Below, piece by piece: positions 6,722 through 13,545 of a DNA stretch of 13,545 nucleotides. The translations under genes and the position numbers were made by a program. Each line of letters starts with the position of its first letter. The stretch's first letter is position 1. This stretch comes from Parvibaculum sp040882025 (GTDB lineage: Bacteria > Pseudomonadota > Alphaproteobacteria > Parvibaculales > Parvibaculaceae): assembly GCF_040882025.1 (NCBI RefSeq), contig NZ_JBBECC010000171.1, positions 1-13,545 on the forward strand, in the 5' to 3' direction. A model generated the notes under the pieces. That model did not search any database. It was not told the DNA's origin and saw nothing but the letters and a program-made list of their open reading frames with translations.

Positions 6722-6821
6722 NNNNNNNNNNNNNNNNNNNNNNNNNNNNNNNNNNNNNNNNNNNNNNNNNNNNNNNNNNNNNNNNNNNNNNNNNNNNNNN
6801 NNNNNNNNNNNNNNNNNNNNN
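6722..6821. other. Assembly gap of 100 N upstream of mrcA
   Basis: A second run of exactly 100 N separates the mrcA contig from the contig carrying the DUF305 gene, amidase and rne. Unlike the other gap, the flanks share no visible overlap, so DNA of unknown length is missing between the mrcA promoter and the end of the DUF305 gene. Confidence 0.98.
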
Positions 6822-6824
6822 TAT

Positions 6825-6864
6825 TAAGGCGGCTATTTACCAAGAAACCGTTGCCGCCGCCTTA
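6825..6864. repeat. 9-bp inverted repeat at a contig edge
   Basis: TAAGGCGGC (6825-6833) and GCCGCCTTA (6856-6864) are perfect inverted repeats with a 22-nt loop, starting 4 nt inside the contig and ending about 55 bp beyond the DUF305 stop. It could help end transcription from that gene, but there is no T-run. The rest of 6865-6918 shows nothing recognisable. Confidence 0.4.
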
Positions 6865-6918
6865 CGACGCGTCCGGGACGTGCATTTTCCGGCATTTTTC
6901 CCGCATGCCCGCCTTTCC

Positions 6919-7389
6919 TCAAGGTTGCGGGCCGGTGGCGACGCCGTTTCGCTCGATGTCGGCGATCAGCCGTTTCATCTCATCGATTTCCCGAAGCTGC
7001 GTCTCCAGGATTTCATCCGCCAATCGCCGGACGCGTGGGTCGGCGATCCGCGCCCGTTCGCTGGTCATAACCGCAATCGAGTGATGCGGGATCATCGCCT
7101 TCATGTAGGAAACATCGTCGACGGTCTGCTGGCCGCGAACGAGCCAGAGAGCGCCGGCGAACACCAGCACGGCGCCGATATAGATTGCGACATTCGCCCT
7201 GGCATTCGCGTACATGCCCAGCATGAAGGAGAGCATGACGATCGCCATCGTCGCGCCCATCACCAGCGCCATCCAGCCCCGCGTCTGGCTGAACCACACA
7301 TGGTCCAGCGCCCATGTGTTGAGGTACATCAGGCCGAACATCACAAGGGTCGAGGTCGCGATCATCGCGCCGAAACGAGTATAGCTCAC
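6919..7389 (-). CDS. Membrane protein with DUF305 domain
   Basis: The product is a 156-residue predicted inner-membrane protein with three hydrophobic segments (about 6-26, 39-60 and 65-84) and a C-terminal DUF305 domain (about 94-145). The DUF305 hallmark MKAMIPHHSIAVMTSE (96-111), with paired His102-His103 and several Met, is clear, as is the amphipathic helix DPRVRRLADEILETQLREID. DUF305 (ferritin-like fold) proteins often occur near copper or other metal-handling genes, and the His/Met pattern would suit metal binding, but no metal genes are seen here and the role is unknown. The start is GTG at 7389, supported by AGGAGG 6-7 nt upstream. It follows the amidase stop by 78 bp on the same strand and may be co-transcribed with it. 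Confidence 0.88.
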   Translation of the reverse strand: MSYTRFGAMIATSTLVMFGLMYLNTWALDHVWFSQTRGWMALVMGATMAIVMLSFMLGMYANARANVAIYIGAVLVFAGALWLVRGQQTVDDVSYMKAMIPHHSIAVMTSERARIADPRVRRLADEILETQLREIDEMKRLIADIERNGVATGPQP

Positions 7390-7467
7390 AGCGGGCCTCC
7401 TGCCGGTTGCGCGCCCCCTCGCAATGAGTATGGGGCGATCCGGCGGGATTTCCGCTCCTTCGAGAGG

Positions 7468-8895
7468 TTATTGCGGCCCTTCGGCCATGCGGTCGCCAAA
7501 ATAACGGTCGATGGCGCGGGTGAAGGACCCCGCCACACCCGTGCGCCAGGAGGACGAGACCAGCTGTTTTTCATCGCTGGCGTTGGTCAGGAAGCCGAGT
7601 TCGATCAGCACCGAGGGCACGTCAGGCGCTTTCAGCACGACGAAGCCGGCAAAGCGGTGCGGACGCTGCAGCGTGGTCGTTTTCTGGCCGGCATAGTCGA
7701 CAATCGAACGGGCGAAACGCGCCGAATAATTCTTGGTCTCGCGCTGGGCGAGATCGATCAGGATGCCGGTGACTTCCGGGCTTTCGCCGTCGAGGTCGAG
7801 ACCGCCGATCAGGTCGGCGCGGTTTTCCTGACGCGCCAGCGCGGCCGCTTCACTGTCGGAGGCGGTTTCGGAAAGCGTGTAGACCGAGAGGCCGCGCACA
7901 TCGGCTTTCGCGATCGCGTCGGCATGGATCGACATGAAGAGATCGGCCTTGTGACCGCGCGCAATGGCAACGCGCTGGCGCAAGGGAATGAAGATGTCGG
8001 TCTCGCGCGTCAGATGCACGTCGTAGCGGCCGGTGGCGCGCAGTTGCGTGGCGAGTTCGCGAGCGAAGGCCAGCACAATGTTTTTCTCTTTGACGCCGCT
8101 GCGGCCGGTGGTGCCTGGATCGACGCCGCCATGTCCCGCATCGATAACGACGACGCGGCGGCGCTCGACACGCTCGGCCGGCGGGCTCATCGGTACGGCG
8201 GCGATGGACTGGATTTGCTGCGCGGCCGCAGCGGCGGCCGCTTTTTCCTCGGCCGGCGCGCCCGCGCTTCGGGCAAAGCTGGCGCTGTCGGTCGGTGCGA
8301 GATCGAGCACGATGCGGCGGCCGAAGCCCGCCTGCGGGTCGAGCACGAAATTGCGGGCGACAACCACCGGCTCCGTCATGTCGATGACGACGCGGAAGGT
8401 GTCGCCCTGAAAGCGGCCGTAGCGATAGCCGGAAACGGAGCCGCGCATGGCCGGCGCGACCGGTTCGTCGAGGCGGAAGGGAACGCCGGTCATGTCGATG
8501 ACGACGCGGTAGGGATCGGAGAGCGTGAAAACGCGGTAGTCGACTGCGGCGTCGCCCGTCAGTTCCATCACGAAGCGGGTCTGTTCCCCGTGATCGCCGA
8601 GGCGGATGCCGGTGACCGCCGACATGCCCTTCGGCAAGGGGGCTGCACGCGGAATGGCGGCGGCGGGCGGTGCATCGCTCAGCGCACCGGTCGTCAGGAG
8701 ATCGTTTTCGAGGTCGCGGGCCAGAAGTTTGGCCAATTCGCCCACGTCCAGGCCGTCGGCTGGCAAATCCTCAGCGCCGAGACGCGGCGGCGCGGCGACG
8801 AGGACGACAAGGACGAGGGCAAGCGCCGGCACGGCCGCGAGGGCCAGATGGCGCGCCCGCCGGACAAACCCCCGATTCTGTCTGTTATTTCTCAT
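7468..8895 (-). CDS. amiC: N-acetylmuramoyl-L-alanine amidase with AMIN domain (Amidase_3)
   Basis: This periplasmic zinc enzyme cuts the amide bond between N-acetylmuramic acid and the stem peptide, mainly during cell separation. The 475-residue product has an Arg-rich N-terminus and a hydrophobic stretch (about 17-37) ending in RLGA-E, a likely signal peptide; the RRARHL before it is only a weak Tat motif. An AMIN domain (about 93-200), which targets septal peptidoglycan, follows, then an Ala-rich linker (215-235) and Amidase_3 (about 247-465). Zinc ligands are His255 (DAGHGG), Glu270 (KEKN) and His324 (SIHAD); the catalytic Glu is 432 (IELGFLTN). A second ATG at 8901 is equally possible as start. 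It lies divergent to rne and, apart from the DUF305 insertion, upstream of mrcA, the order I expect in alphaproteobacteria. Confidence 0.93.
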   Translation of the reverse strand: MRNNRQNRGFVRRARHLALAAVPALALVLVVLVAAPPRLGAEDLPADGLDVGELAKLLARDLENDLLTTGALSDAPPAAAIPRAAPLPKGMSAVTGIRLGDHGEQTRFVMELTGDAAVDYRVFTLSDPYRVVIDMTGVPFRLDEPVAPAMRGSVSGYRYGRFQGDTFRVVIDMTEPVVVARNFVLDPQAGFGRRIVLDLAPTDSASFARSAGAPAEEKAAAAAAAQQIQSIAAVPMSPPAERVERRRVVVIDAGHGGVDPGTTGRSGVKEKNIVLAFARELATQLRATGRYDVHLTRETDIFIPLRQRVAIARGHKADLFMSIHADAIAKADVRGLSVYTLSETASDSEAAALARQENRADLIGGLDLDGESPEVTGILIDLAQRETKNYSARFARSIVDYAGQKTTTLQRPHRFAGFVVLKAPDVPSVLIELGFLTNASDEKQLVSSSWRTGVAGSFTRAIDRYFGDRMAEGPQ

Positions 8896-9048
8896 AAACA
8901 TCCGCCGCGGCGACACCGTGGGACCTGCCTTTACCTGTGCCGTCCGCCACGGTTTCCCGAACGCCACTGTCGGCCGGATGCTCCGGCCTGCCGCCCGGAT
9001 GCCCCCGGCAGCCCATCGCGAACCGCGGCCCGCGAAGCAACTCGCCTC

Positions 9049-9072
9049 AATATAGCCGTCAGATTACTTCAA
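9049..9072 (-). promoter_or_regulatory. Possible amidase promoter
   Basis: On the minus strand GCTATATT (a TATATT -10; also close to the alphaproteobacterial GCTANAWC) is preceded by TTGAAG, with 10 nt between TTGAAG and GCTATA. The -10 is good but the -35 spacing is short for a standard promoter, so the assignment is tentative. It lies about 150 bp upstream of the amidase start. Confidence 0.28.
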
Positions 9073-9523
9073 AATACGTTATCACGCCAAAATTTACGAT
9101 ATTTCAATGGGTAGACTGGTTAATAACGGCACAATTGACGGCCAGTGAAGGCCGCCGACGCCGCGCTTGCCAAATCAGCGCGGCAGCGGGTACAAACAGA
9201 CCGCGCCCGGCAAGTTCAAGGCTTTCAAGGGCGCCGACACAGGATTCGGGTAAACCGTCGCGCCGCGCCCCAACCGTCTTCAACCGGATGGGACCCGAGC
9301 GTCGACCGCGTAGGGCCCGGCGTTTTCCCAAGGCAATCATCCCGGACAACGCCAAACAGACGCGCCAGAGCGGGCCCCCGCGCCCGCAACGCCCGCCCCG
9401 GCCGCAATGCCGGGTCCGCGCGGCGAAGACAAGAACACGCCGGCACCCGGCGGCTCAACGGGTGCACCAAAGGTAGAGATGCACAACGCAGTTCCGCGAC
9501 TTCACGACCGGCAGACCGGACAG

Positions 9524-9539
9524 GGCTTTTCCAAAAGCC
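9524..9539 (+). promoter_or_regulatory. Perfect hairpin in the presumed rne leader
   Basis: GGCTTTT and AAAAGCC form a perfect 7-bp stem with a CC loop. It is the cleanest hairpin in the region upstream of rne and could be part of a feedback element in the leader RNA. Function is not shown by the sequence. Confidence 0.3.
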
Positions 9540-9743
9540 GTGTTCGCCCGGTTGCGATGCCGGCCATGCGGCGCGCCCTCGCCACTTTTTTACAGATCCC
9601 GTCCGGACCTGCCGCGGCGCGCCTCACCGGCGCCCGCGCGGCGGCCCGGACGCATACAACAAATGGCGCCCGCCCGCGCCCGGCCGGCCGCATGACATTG
9701 CGGCGGGACATGCGCGGCGGACAGCGCCCCGGAGATATTCCAT

Positions 9744-12317
9744 ATGGGAAAGACCATGCTGATCGACGCGGCCCACCTCGAGGAAACTCGGGTTGTGGTC
9801 GTGAGCGGCAATCGCGTTGAAGAATTCGACTTCGAATCGGAAAACAGGAAGCAACTTCGAGGAAACATCTATCTAGCCAAGGTAACGCGCGTCGAACCGT
9901 CGCTTCAGGCGGCGTTCGTCGAATATGGCGGCAACCGGCACGGCTTCCTCGCCTTCAGCGAAATTCACCCCGACTACTACCAGATCCCGGTCGCGGATCG
10001 CGAAGCCCTGCTGAAACAGCAGGCCGCCGAAGCACGGCGCGAGCGCGAGGCGGAAGACGAGGACGAAGCCCCCGCCGCACCGCTTGCCGCCATGGAGGTG
10101 CCCGAGGAACCCACCGAGGCCGGCGCCGACGCCGAGGATGAAACCGACATCGAGGCCGACGGCGGCAACGGCAACGAAGCGGCCGATGCGCCCGGCAATG
10201 GCGACGCCGAAAGCAGAAGCGAAAAGGCGATCGAGCGCGGCGAAACCGAAACGGTCGTCTCCGACGAAACGATCGAGTCCGTCGGCGCCGAGGATGCGAT
10301 GGAGGAAGCCGCGCCGCGCAAGCAGCGCGTCAACTACCGCTCCTACAAGATCCAGGAAGTCGTCAAACGCCGCCAGATCATGCTGGTTCAGGTCGTCAAG
10401 GAAGAACGCGGCAACAAAGGCGCGGCTCTGACCACCTATCTGTCGCTCGCCGGACGTTATTGCGTGCTGATGCCGAACACGGCGCGTGGCGGCGGTATTT
10501 CGCGCAAGATCACGGTCGCGGCCGACCGCAAGAAGCTCAAAAGCATCGCCGAGACGCTCGACGTGCCGGAGGGCATGGGACTGATCGTGCGCACGGCAGG
10601 CGCCAAGCGCACCAAGGCCGAGATCAAGCGCGACTACGAATACCTGCTTCGGATGTGGGAAAGCGTGCGCGAGTTGACGCTGAAATCGACGGCGCCCACT
10701 CTCGTCTACGAGGAAGGCAGCCTGATCAAGCGCTCGATTCGCGATCTGTACGACAAGGATATCGACGCGATCCATATCGAAGGCGACGAGGGCTACCGCG
10801 AGGCCAAGGGCTTCATGCGCATGCTGATGCCGAGCCATGCCAAGAACGTGCAGCCCTACAAGGACAAGCAGCCGCTCTTCCAGAAATACCAGGTCGAGCA
10901 GCAGCTCGACTCGATGCTCAACCCGACGGTCACGCTGAAATCGGGTGGCTATATCGTCATCAATCCAACCGAAGCGCTGGTTTCGATCGACGTCAATTCG
11001 GGGCGCTCCACCAAGGAACGCAATGTCGAACAGACGGCGCTCAAGACCAATCTCGAGGCGGCCGAGGAAATCACCCGGCAGATGCGTCTGCGCGATCTCG
11101 CCGGCCTCATCGTCATCGATTTCATCGACATGGATGAGAACCGCAACAATCGCGCGGTCGAACGCAAGCTCAAGGATTGCCTGAAGACCGATCGGGCGCG
11201 CATTCAGGTCGGCCGCATCAGTCATTTCGGTCTGCTGGAAATGTCGCGCCAGCGCATGCGTTCCGGTGTGCTGGAGGGTTCGACCGTCACCTGCCCGCAT
11301 TGCGCCGGCACGGGCCTTGTGCGCTCGGTCGAGTCGATGGCGCTGCATGTGCTGCGCGGCGTCGAGGCCGAAGCGGTCAAGGGCCGCGCCGCCGCTTTCA
11401 CCGTCAAGGTGCCGGCGGTGGTCGCGATCTACATTCTCAACCAGAAGCGCGCCAATGTGCTCGACATCGAGGAACGCTACGGCGTTTCCGTCTATATCGA
11501 GGCGGATGGAACGCTGACCGGTTCCGACCACCGGATCGAGCAGGCCGAAGCGCGCGCATTGACGCGGACGCGGCCGGCACAAGGCGCAATCAGCATTGAA
11601 AGCGGCTATGCGGCGGACGACGACGATGTCGTCGAGGCCGTAGAGGAAGAGGACGCCGAGGAAGAAGCCGAGGAGACGCAGGAATCCGTCCCGGCGCGCG
11701 GATCGTCCGATGAGGGCGACGGCCAGCGCCGGCGCAAGCGCCGCCGGCGCAAGCGGAAGCCCGGCGAGGAGCGGGAGGCGGGCGGCGAGACCGAGGCGGC
11801 GCCGACGGCCGGCGCCGAGGCGGACGACGACGGCGAGGAGGAGGAAGCCGAAGCGGCCGACGGCGAAACGCGCCCCGCGGCGGCGCAGGACGAACTGGAC
11901 GAGAACGGACAGCGCAAACGCCGCCGGCGCGGACGGCGCGGCGGGCGGCGCAATCGCCGCCGGCCGGATGAGGACGGCCAGGAGAGCCCGGCTATCGCCG
12001 CTTCCGCCGAGCAGGAAGGCATCGCCGACGATGACGCGGATGCCGACCGGAACGAGCCGGTTCTTCTATCCTATTCCCGCAATGAACCGGCCGTGACCGA
12101 GGACGCGGTCGAAGAAGAAGCGCCGGAAGAGACCGAGGAAACGGCGACAGAAGAACCCGTTACCGATCCGGTCGTCGAGCGCGCGCCCGAGCGGGACGTC
12201 GAGATGGCGGTCGAAACGGCGGGCGATTCATCGGAGCCCGACGCAGCGGCCCCCCGTTCCGCCGAGCCCGACCGGCCAGACGAACCAGTGCGCCGCGGCT
12301 GGTGGCAGCGCCGCTAG
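9744..12317 (+). CDS. rne: Ribonuclease E (degradosome endonuclease)
   Basis: RNase E cuts single-stranded AU-rich RNA, matures rRNA and tRNA, and scaffolds the RNA degradosome. The 857 residues begin with MGKTMLIDAAHLEETRVVVV. An S1 domain (about 38-235) is split by an acidic insertion (about 97-197). The 5'-phosphate sensor appears as Arg283-Thr284 (GLIVRTAG). Catalytic Mg ligands are Asp416 (VSIDVNSGRST) and Asp459 (VIDFIDMD), and the Zn-link is Cys517-PH-Cys520. The three catalytic/Zn positions sit 113 residues after their E. coli counterparts (303, 346, 404), matching the insertion. The C-terminal half is a disordered acidic scaffold with two Arg-rich RNA-binding blocks (about 661-674 and 723-741), ending in VRRGWWQRR; in Caulobacter a terminal GWW motif docks PNPase. 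ATG 9744 has GGAG 9 nt upstream; the internal ATG at 9756 is the alternative. Confidence 0.97.
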   Translation: MGKTMLIDAAHLEETRVVVVSGNRVEEFDFESENRKQLRGNIYLAKVTRVEPSLQAAFVEYGGNRHGFLAFSEIHPDYYQIPVADREALLKQQAAEARREREAEDEDEAPAAPLAAMEVPEEPTEAGADAEDETDIEADGGNGNEAADAPGNGDAESRSEKAIERGETETVVSDETIESVGAEDAMEEAAPRKQRVNYRSYKIQEVVKRRQIMLVQVVKEERGNKGAALTTYLSLAGRYCVLMPNTARGGGISRKITVAADRKKLKSIAETLDVPEGMGLIVRTAGAKRTKAEIKRDYEYLLRMWESVRELTLKSTAPTLVYEEGSLIKRSIRDLYDKDIDAIHIEGDEGYREAKGFMRMLMPSHAKNVQPYKDKQPLFQKYQVEQQLDSMLNPTVTLKSGGYIVINPTEALVSIDVNSGRSTKERNVEQTALKTNLEAAEEITRQMRLRDLAGLIVIDFIDMDENRNNRAVERKLKDCLKTDRARIQVGRISHFGLLEMSRQRMRSGVLEGSTVTCPHCAGTGLVRSVESMALHVLRGVEAEAVKGRAAAFTVKVPAVVAIYILNQKRANVLDIEERYGVSVYIEADGTLTGSDHRIEQAEARALTRTRPAQGAISIESGYAADDDDVVEAVEEEDAEEEAEETQESVPARGSSDEGDGQRRRKRRRRKRKPGEEREAGGETEAAPTAGAEADDDGEEEEAEAADGETRPAAAQDELDENGQRKRRRRGRRGGRRNRRRPDEDGQESPAIAASAEQEGIADDDADADRNEPVLLSYSRNEPAVTEDAVEEEAPEETEETATEEPVTDPVVERAPERDVEMAVETAGDSSEPDAAAPRSAEPDRPDEPVRRGWWQRR
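11727..11756 (+). repeat. 15-bp direct repeat encoding the first Arg-rich block of RNase E
   Basis: The 14-mer CGCCGGCGCAAGCG occurs at 11727-11740 and again at 11742-11755, offset by 15 bp, and encodes RRRKR twice. It stays in frame, so the block can lengthen or shorten without disrupting the protein. A related Arg-rich stretch lies near 11907-11966. Confidence 0.7.
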
Positions 12318-12339
12318 ACCGCGCAACGCGCAAACGATC

Positions 12340-12370
12340 AGGGCCTGAGGAGCGATCCTCAGGCCCTTTC
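12340..12370 (+). terminator. Terminator hairpin after rne, possibly bidirectional
   Basis: AGGGCCTGAGGA (12340-12351) and TCCTCAGGCCCT (12356-12367) form a perfect 12-bp stem with loop GCGA, 23 bp past the rne stop. The T-run is short (CCCTTTCGATT). The convergent gamma-glutamyltransferase-like gene ends at 12391, so the hairpin can serve both genes. Confidence 0.85.
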
Positions 12371-12390
12371 GATTCCGGCAGGTGAAAAAA

Positions 12391-13545
12391 TCAGAAGCTT
12401 GAGCCGGCCGCCGTGACGCCCATGCCGTCGCCGCGCGGGCCGACGGCAAGACTGCAGGCGCCCGTCGCGAGCCCTTCGGGGCAGGCAATGGCATGGGCCG
12501 GCGAACGCGCATCGGCGGGCGACGCGGCGAGCGCCGCCGCAACGGCGCCGGTTCCGGCCAGGGCCGATCTGGCGGCGTGCTGGATCGCCGCCGCGCCTTC
12601 AGGCGCGCCCGCGCCTGCGCCGCTGAAGAAGACGCGTGTGCCGTTGGCACTGGTGACGATGACCGGCATCAGAAACGCCGAGGCGATGCCGCCCGACGCC
12701 TGTTGCGGATTGGCGGCCATGACAATGCCCGTTCCCTCCGCGACGCGGCCGGCGCCGAAGGCGCCGTTCATGGTGACGGCACAGGCGACCGCCCCGCCCT
12801 TTCCATCGATCGTCGCAAAGGCCGTCGATCCGAAATCGCGGCCGAGATTCTCGGTGACGCCCAGCGACACGGCCGTGCGGCGTGCAATATCCGCCAGTTC
12901 GGCGGCGCTCGCCTTTTCAGTGTCGCGCCAGAGCGCGGCGGCAAAAACGCCCGCACCGAGCGCCTGCGCCGGAACCGCCACCGCACCGGCAGGCGACGAA
13001 AGCATCTGTGCAGGCGCGACATCCGGACGGTAGTCGCGGAGATCCTCGAGGCTCATGGCGCCGCCGGCGAGGCGCGCTTCATCGACCAGCGCCCGCGCGG
13101 TCTGGCCGGCATAAAAACCATTGACGCCCTGGCTGCGTATCAAGGCCAGCACCGCCGCCAGCTCAACGCGGGTGACGTGATCGAGTTCGCGGGCGCGTTC
13201 GCCGTCCTTGCCGGCGAAGCTGCCGCGTAGCGACGGCGAAGCGGCGATGAGCGCCGCCGCATCGGCAAGCTGGCGCGCGCCGGCGCGCGAGACCGGGAAC
13301 CCCGTCGCCGCCATGCGTTCGGCAGGACCGAGCACGGCGGTCCATGGGCGCTTGCCGTAGCGCGCCTGCAGCAGCGCGAAACCGCGCACATTGCCGGGAA
13401 TGGCAATGGCGCCGCCGCCGCGCGGGCTGCGCGCGAGGAAGGAGATGCTTTCGATCGTGCGTTCCCCGGCGTTGCGCGCCAGACAGACGCCGCCGCCGCC
13501 CAGCCCGGCAGCGGCCGGATATGTCACCGACAGGGCGAAGTAGAG
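12391..13545 (-). CDS. Gamma-glutamyltransferase-like protein (partial, 5' end outside window)
   Basis: The visible 384 residues belong to the gamma-glutamyltransferase (Ntn-hydrolase) superfamily and lack the N-terminus, since the frame stays open to the window edge. The region starts at LYFALSVTYPAAAGLGGGGVC, which matches the family stretch before GGGGF. The mature small-subunit start aligns as FGSTAFATID against the canonical TTHYSVVD, so the autoprocessing and nucleophilic Thr position is Ser. The following block (GGAVACAVTMN, then GAGRVAEGTGIVMAANPQ) is conserved. The substrate-binding SSMSP and GSPGG-type motifs are changed to ASAFLMP and GAGAGAPEG. It may be a divergent enzyme with another substrate or a poorly active member; canonical glutathione breakdown is not assured. 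It is convergent with rne and ends 24 bp past the shared hairpin. Confidence 0.8.
   Translation of the reverse strand, partial: LYFALSVTYPAAAGLGGGGVCLARNAGERTIESISFLARSPRGGGAIAIPGNVRGFALLQARYGKRPWTAVLGPAERMAATGFPVSRAGARQLADAAALIAASPSLRGSFAGKDGERARELDHVTRVELAAVLALIRSQGVNGFYAGQTARALVDEARLAGGAMSLEDLRDYRPDVAPAQMLSSPAGAVAVPAQALGAGVFAAALWRDTEKASAAELADIARRTAVSLGVTENLGRDFGSTAFATIDGKGGAVACAVTMNGAFGAGRVAEGTGIVMAANPQQASGGIASAFLMPVIVTSANGTRVFFSGAGAGAPEGAAAIQHAARSALAGTGAVAAALAASPADARSPAHAIACPEGLATGACSLAVGPRGDGMGVTAAGSSF

Larger units (their letters stand above)
8896..9743. other. Long divergent intergenic region between amiC and rne
   Basis: I find no convincing gene in these 848 bp; the open frames look like chance frames in GC-rich DNA. 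An AT-rich island at about 9056-9140 stands out and probably holds the divergent promoters. On the amidase side there is a perfect 7-bp hairpin (GGCCGGA-TGC-TCCGGCC, 8972-8988). On the rne side a perfect 7-bp hairpin (GGCTTTT-CC-AAAAGCC, 9524-9539) lies about 205 bp before the rne ATG. If rne starts at the island its leader would be about 600 nt. Long leaders mediate RNase E autoregulation in E. coli; a similar role here is inference. Confidence 0.6.

Noticed and set aside
6694..9114. A very long plus-strand open frame (over 800 codons including the N run) opposite the DUF305 and amidase genes
   Set aside because: It crosses an assembly gap and lies antisense to two genes with clear motifs and Shine-Dalgarno sites. 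Its length reflects GC-rich codon bias and its translation shows no recognisable domain.
9145..9762. Possible small gene in the amiC-rne intergenic region
   Set aside because: The frames there are rich in Arg, Ala and Pro, lack a convincing ribosome-binding site and show no known domain.
9873..11582. A 569-codon minus-strand open frame opposite rne
   Set aside because: It covers the RNase E catalytic core on the other strand and has no motif of its own; rne is supported by conserved residues at the right spacing.

Overview
The window is high-GC bacterial chromosome, most likely from an alphaproteobacterium. This rests on the divergent block rne / amidase (amiC) - PBP1A (mrcA) - prfB, an RNase E with a long acidic insertion in its S1 domain and a C-terminal Gly-Trp-Trp motif, and intergenic palindromes of a type I recall as common in that class. 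Genus cannot be settled from the sequence. Two runs of exactly 100 N (3757-3856, 6722-6821) show that this is a scaffold of three contigs.

Layout. 1-165: palindromic repeats. 166-1353 (-): flavoprotein of the HI0933/BaiN type. 1354-1585: a pair of palindromic repeats in opposite orientation. 1586-2714 (-): prfB (RF2), including its programmed +1 frameshift. 2829-3407 (-): carboxymuconolactone-decarboxylase-like protein. 3658-3756: a second, synonymously diverged copy of the last codons of mrcA, separated from the first by a palindrome and abutting a gap. 3878-6637 (-): mrcA. 6919-7389 (-): membrane protein with a DUF305 domain. 7468-8895 (-): periplasmic N-acetylmuramoyl-L-alanine amidase. 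8896-9743: an 848-bp divergent intergenic region. 9744-12317 (+): rne, closed by a strong hairpin. 12391-13545 (-): 3' part of a gamma-glutamyltransferase-like gene that runs off the window.

How the genes fit together. The amidase and PBP1A cut and build peptidoglycan. RF2 ends translation at UGA/UAA and is controlled by its own frameshift. RNase E is the core of the RNA degradosome and faces the other way across a long leader. The DUF305 gene sits between amidase and mrcA, and the CMD gene between mrcA and prfB. I regard both as insertions into an otherwise conserved order.

No complete new defence or mobile system is visible. The most unusual structure is the duplicated, synonymously diverged 3' end of mrcA with its palindrome. 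The 55-bp identity across the gap there suggests a collapsed tandem repeat, or an attachment-like junction whose interior is missing from the assembly.
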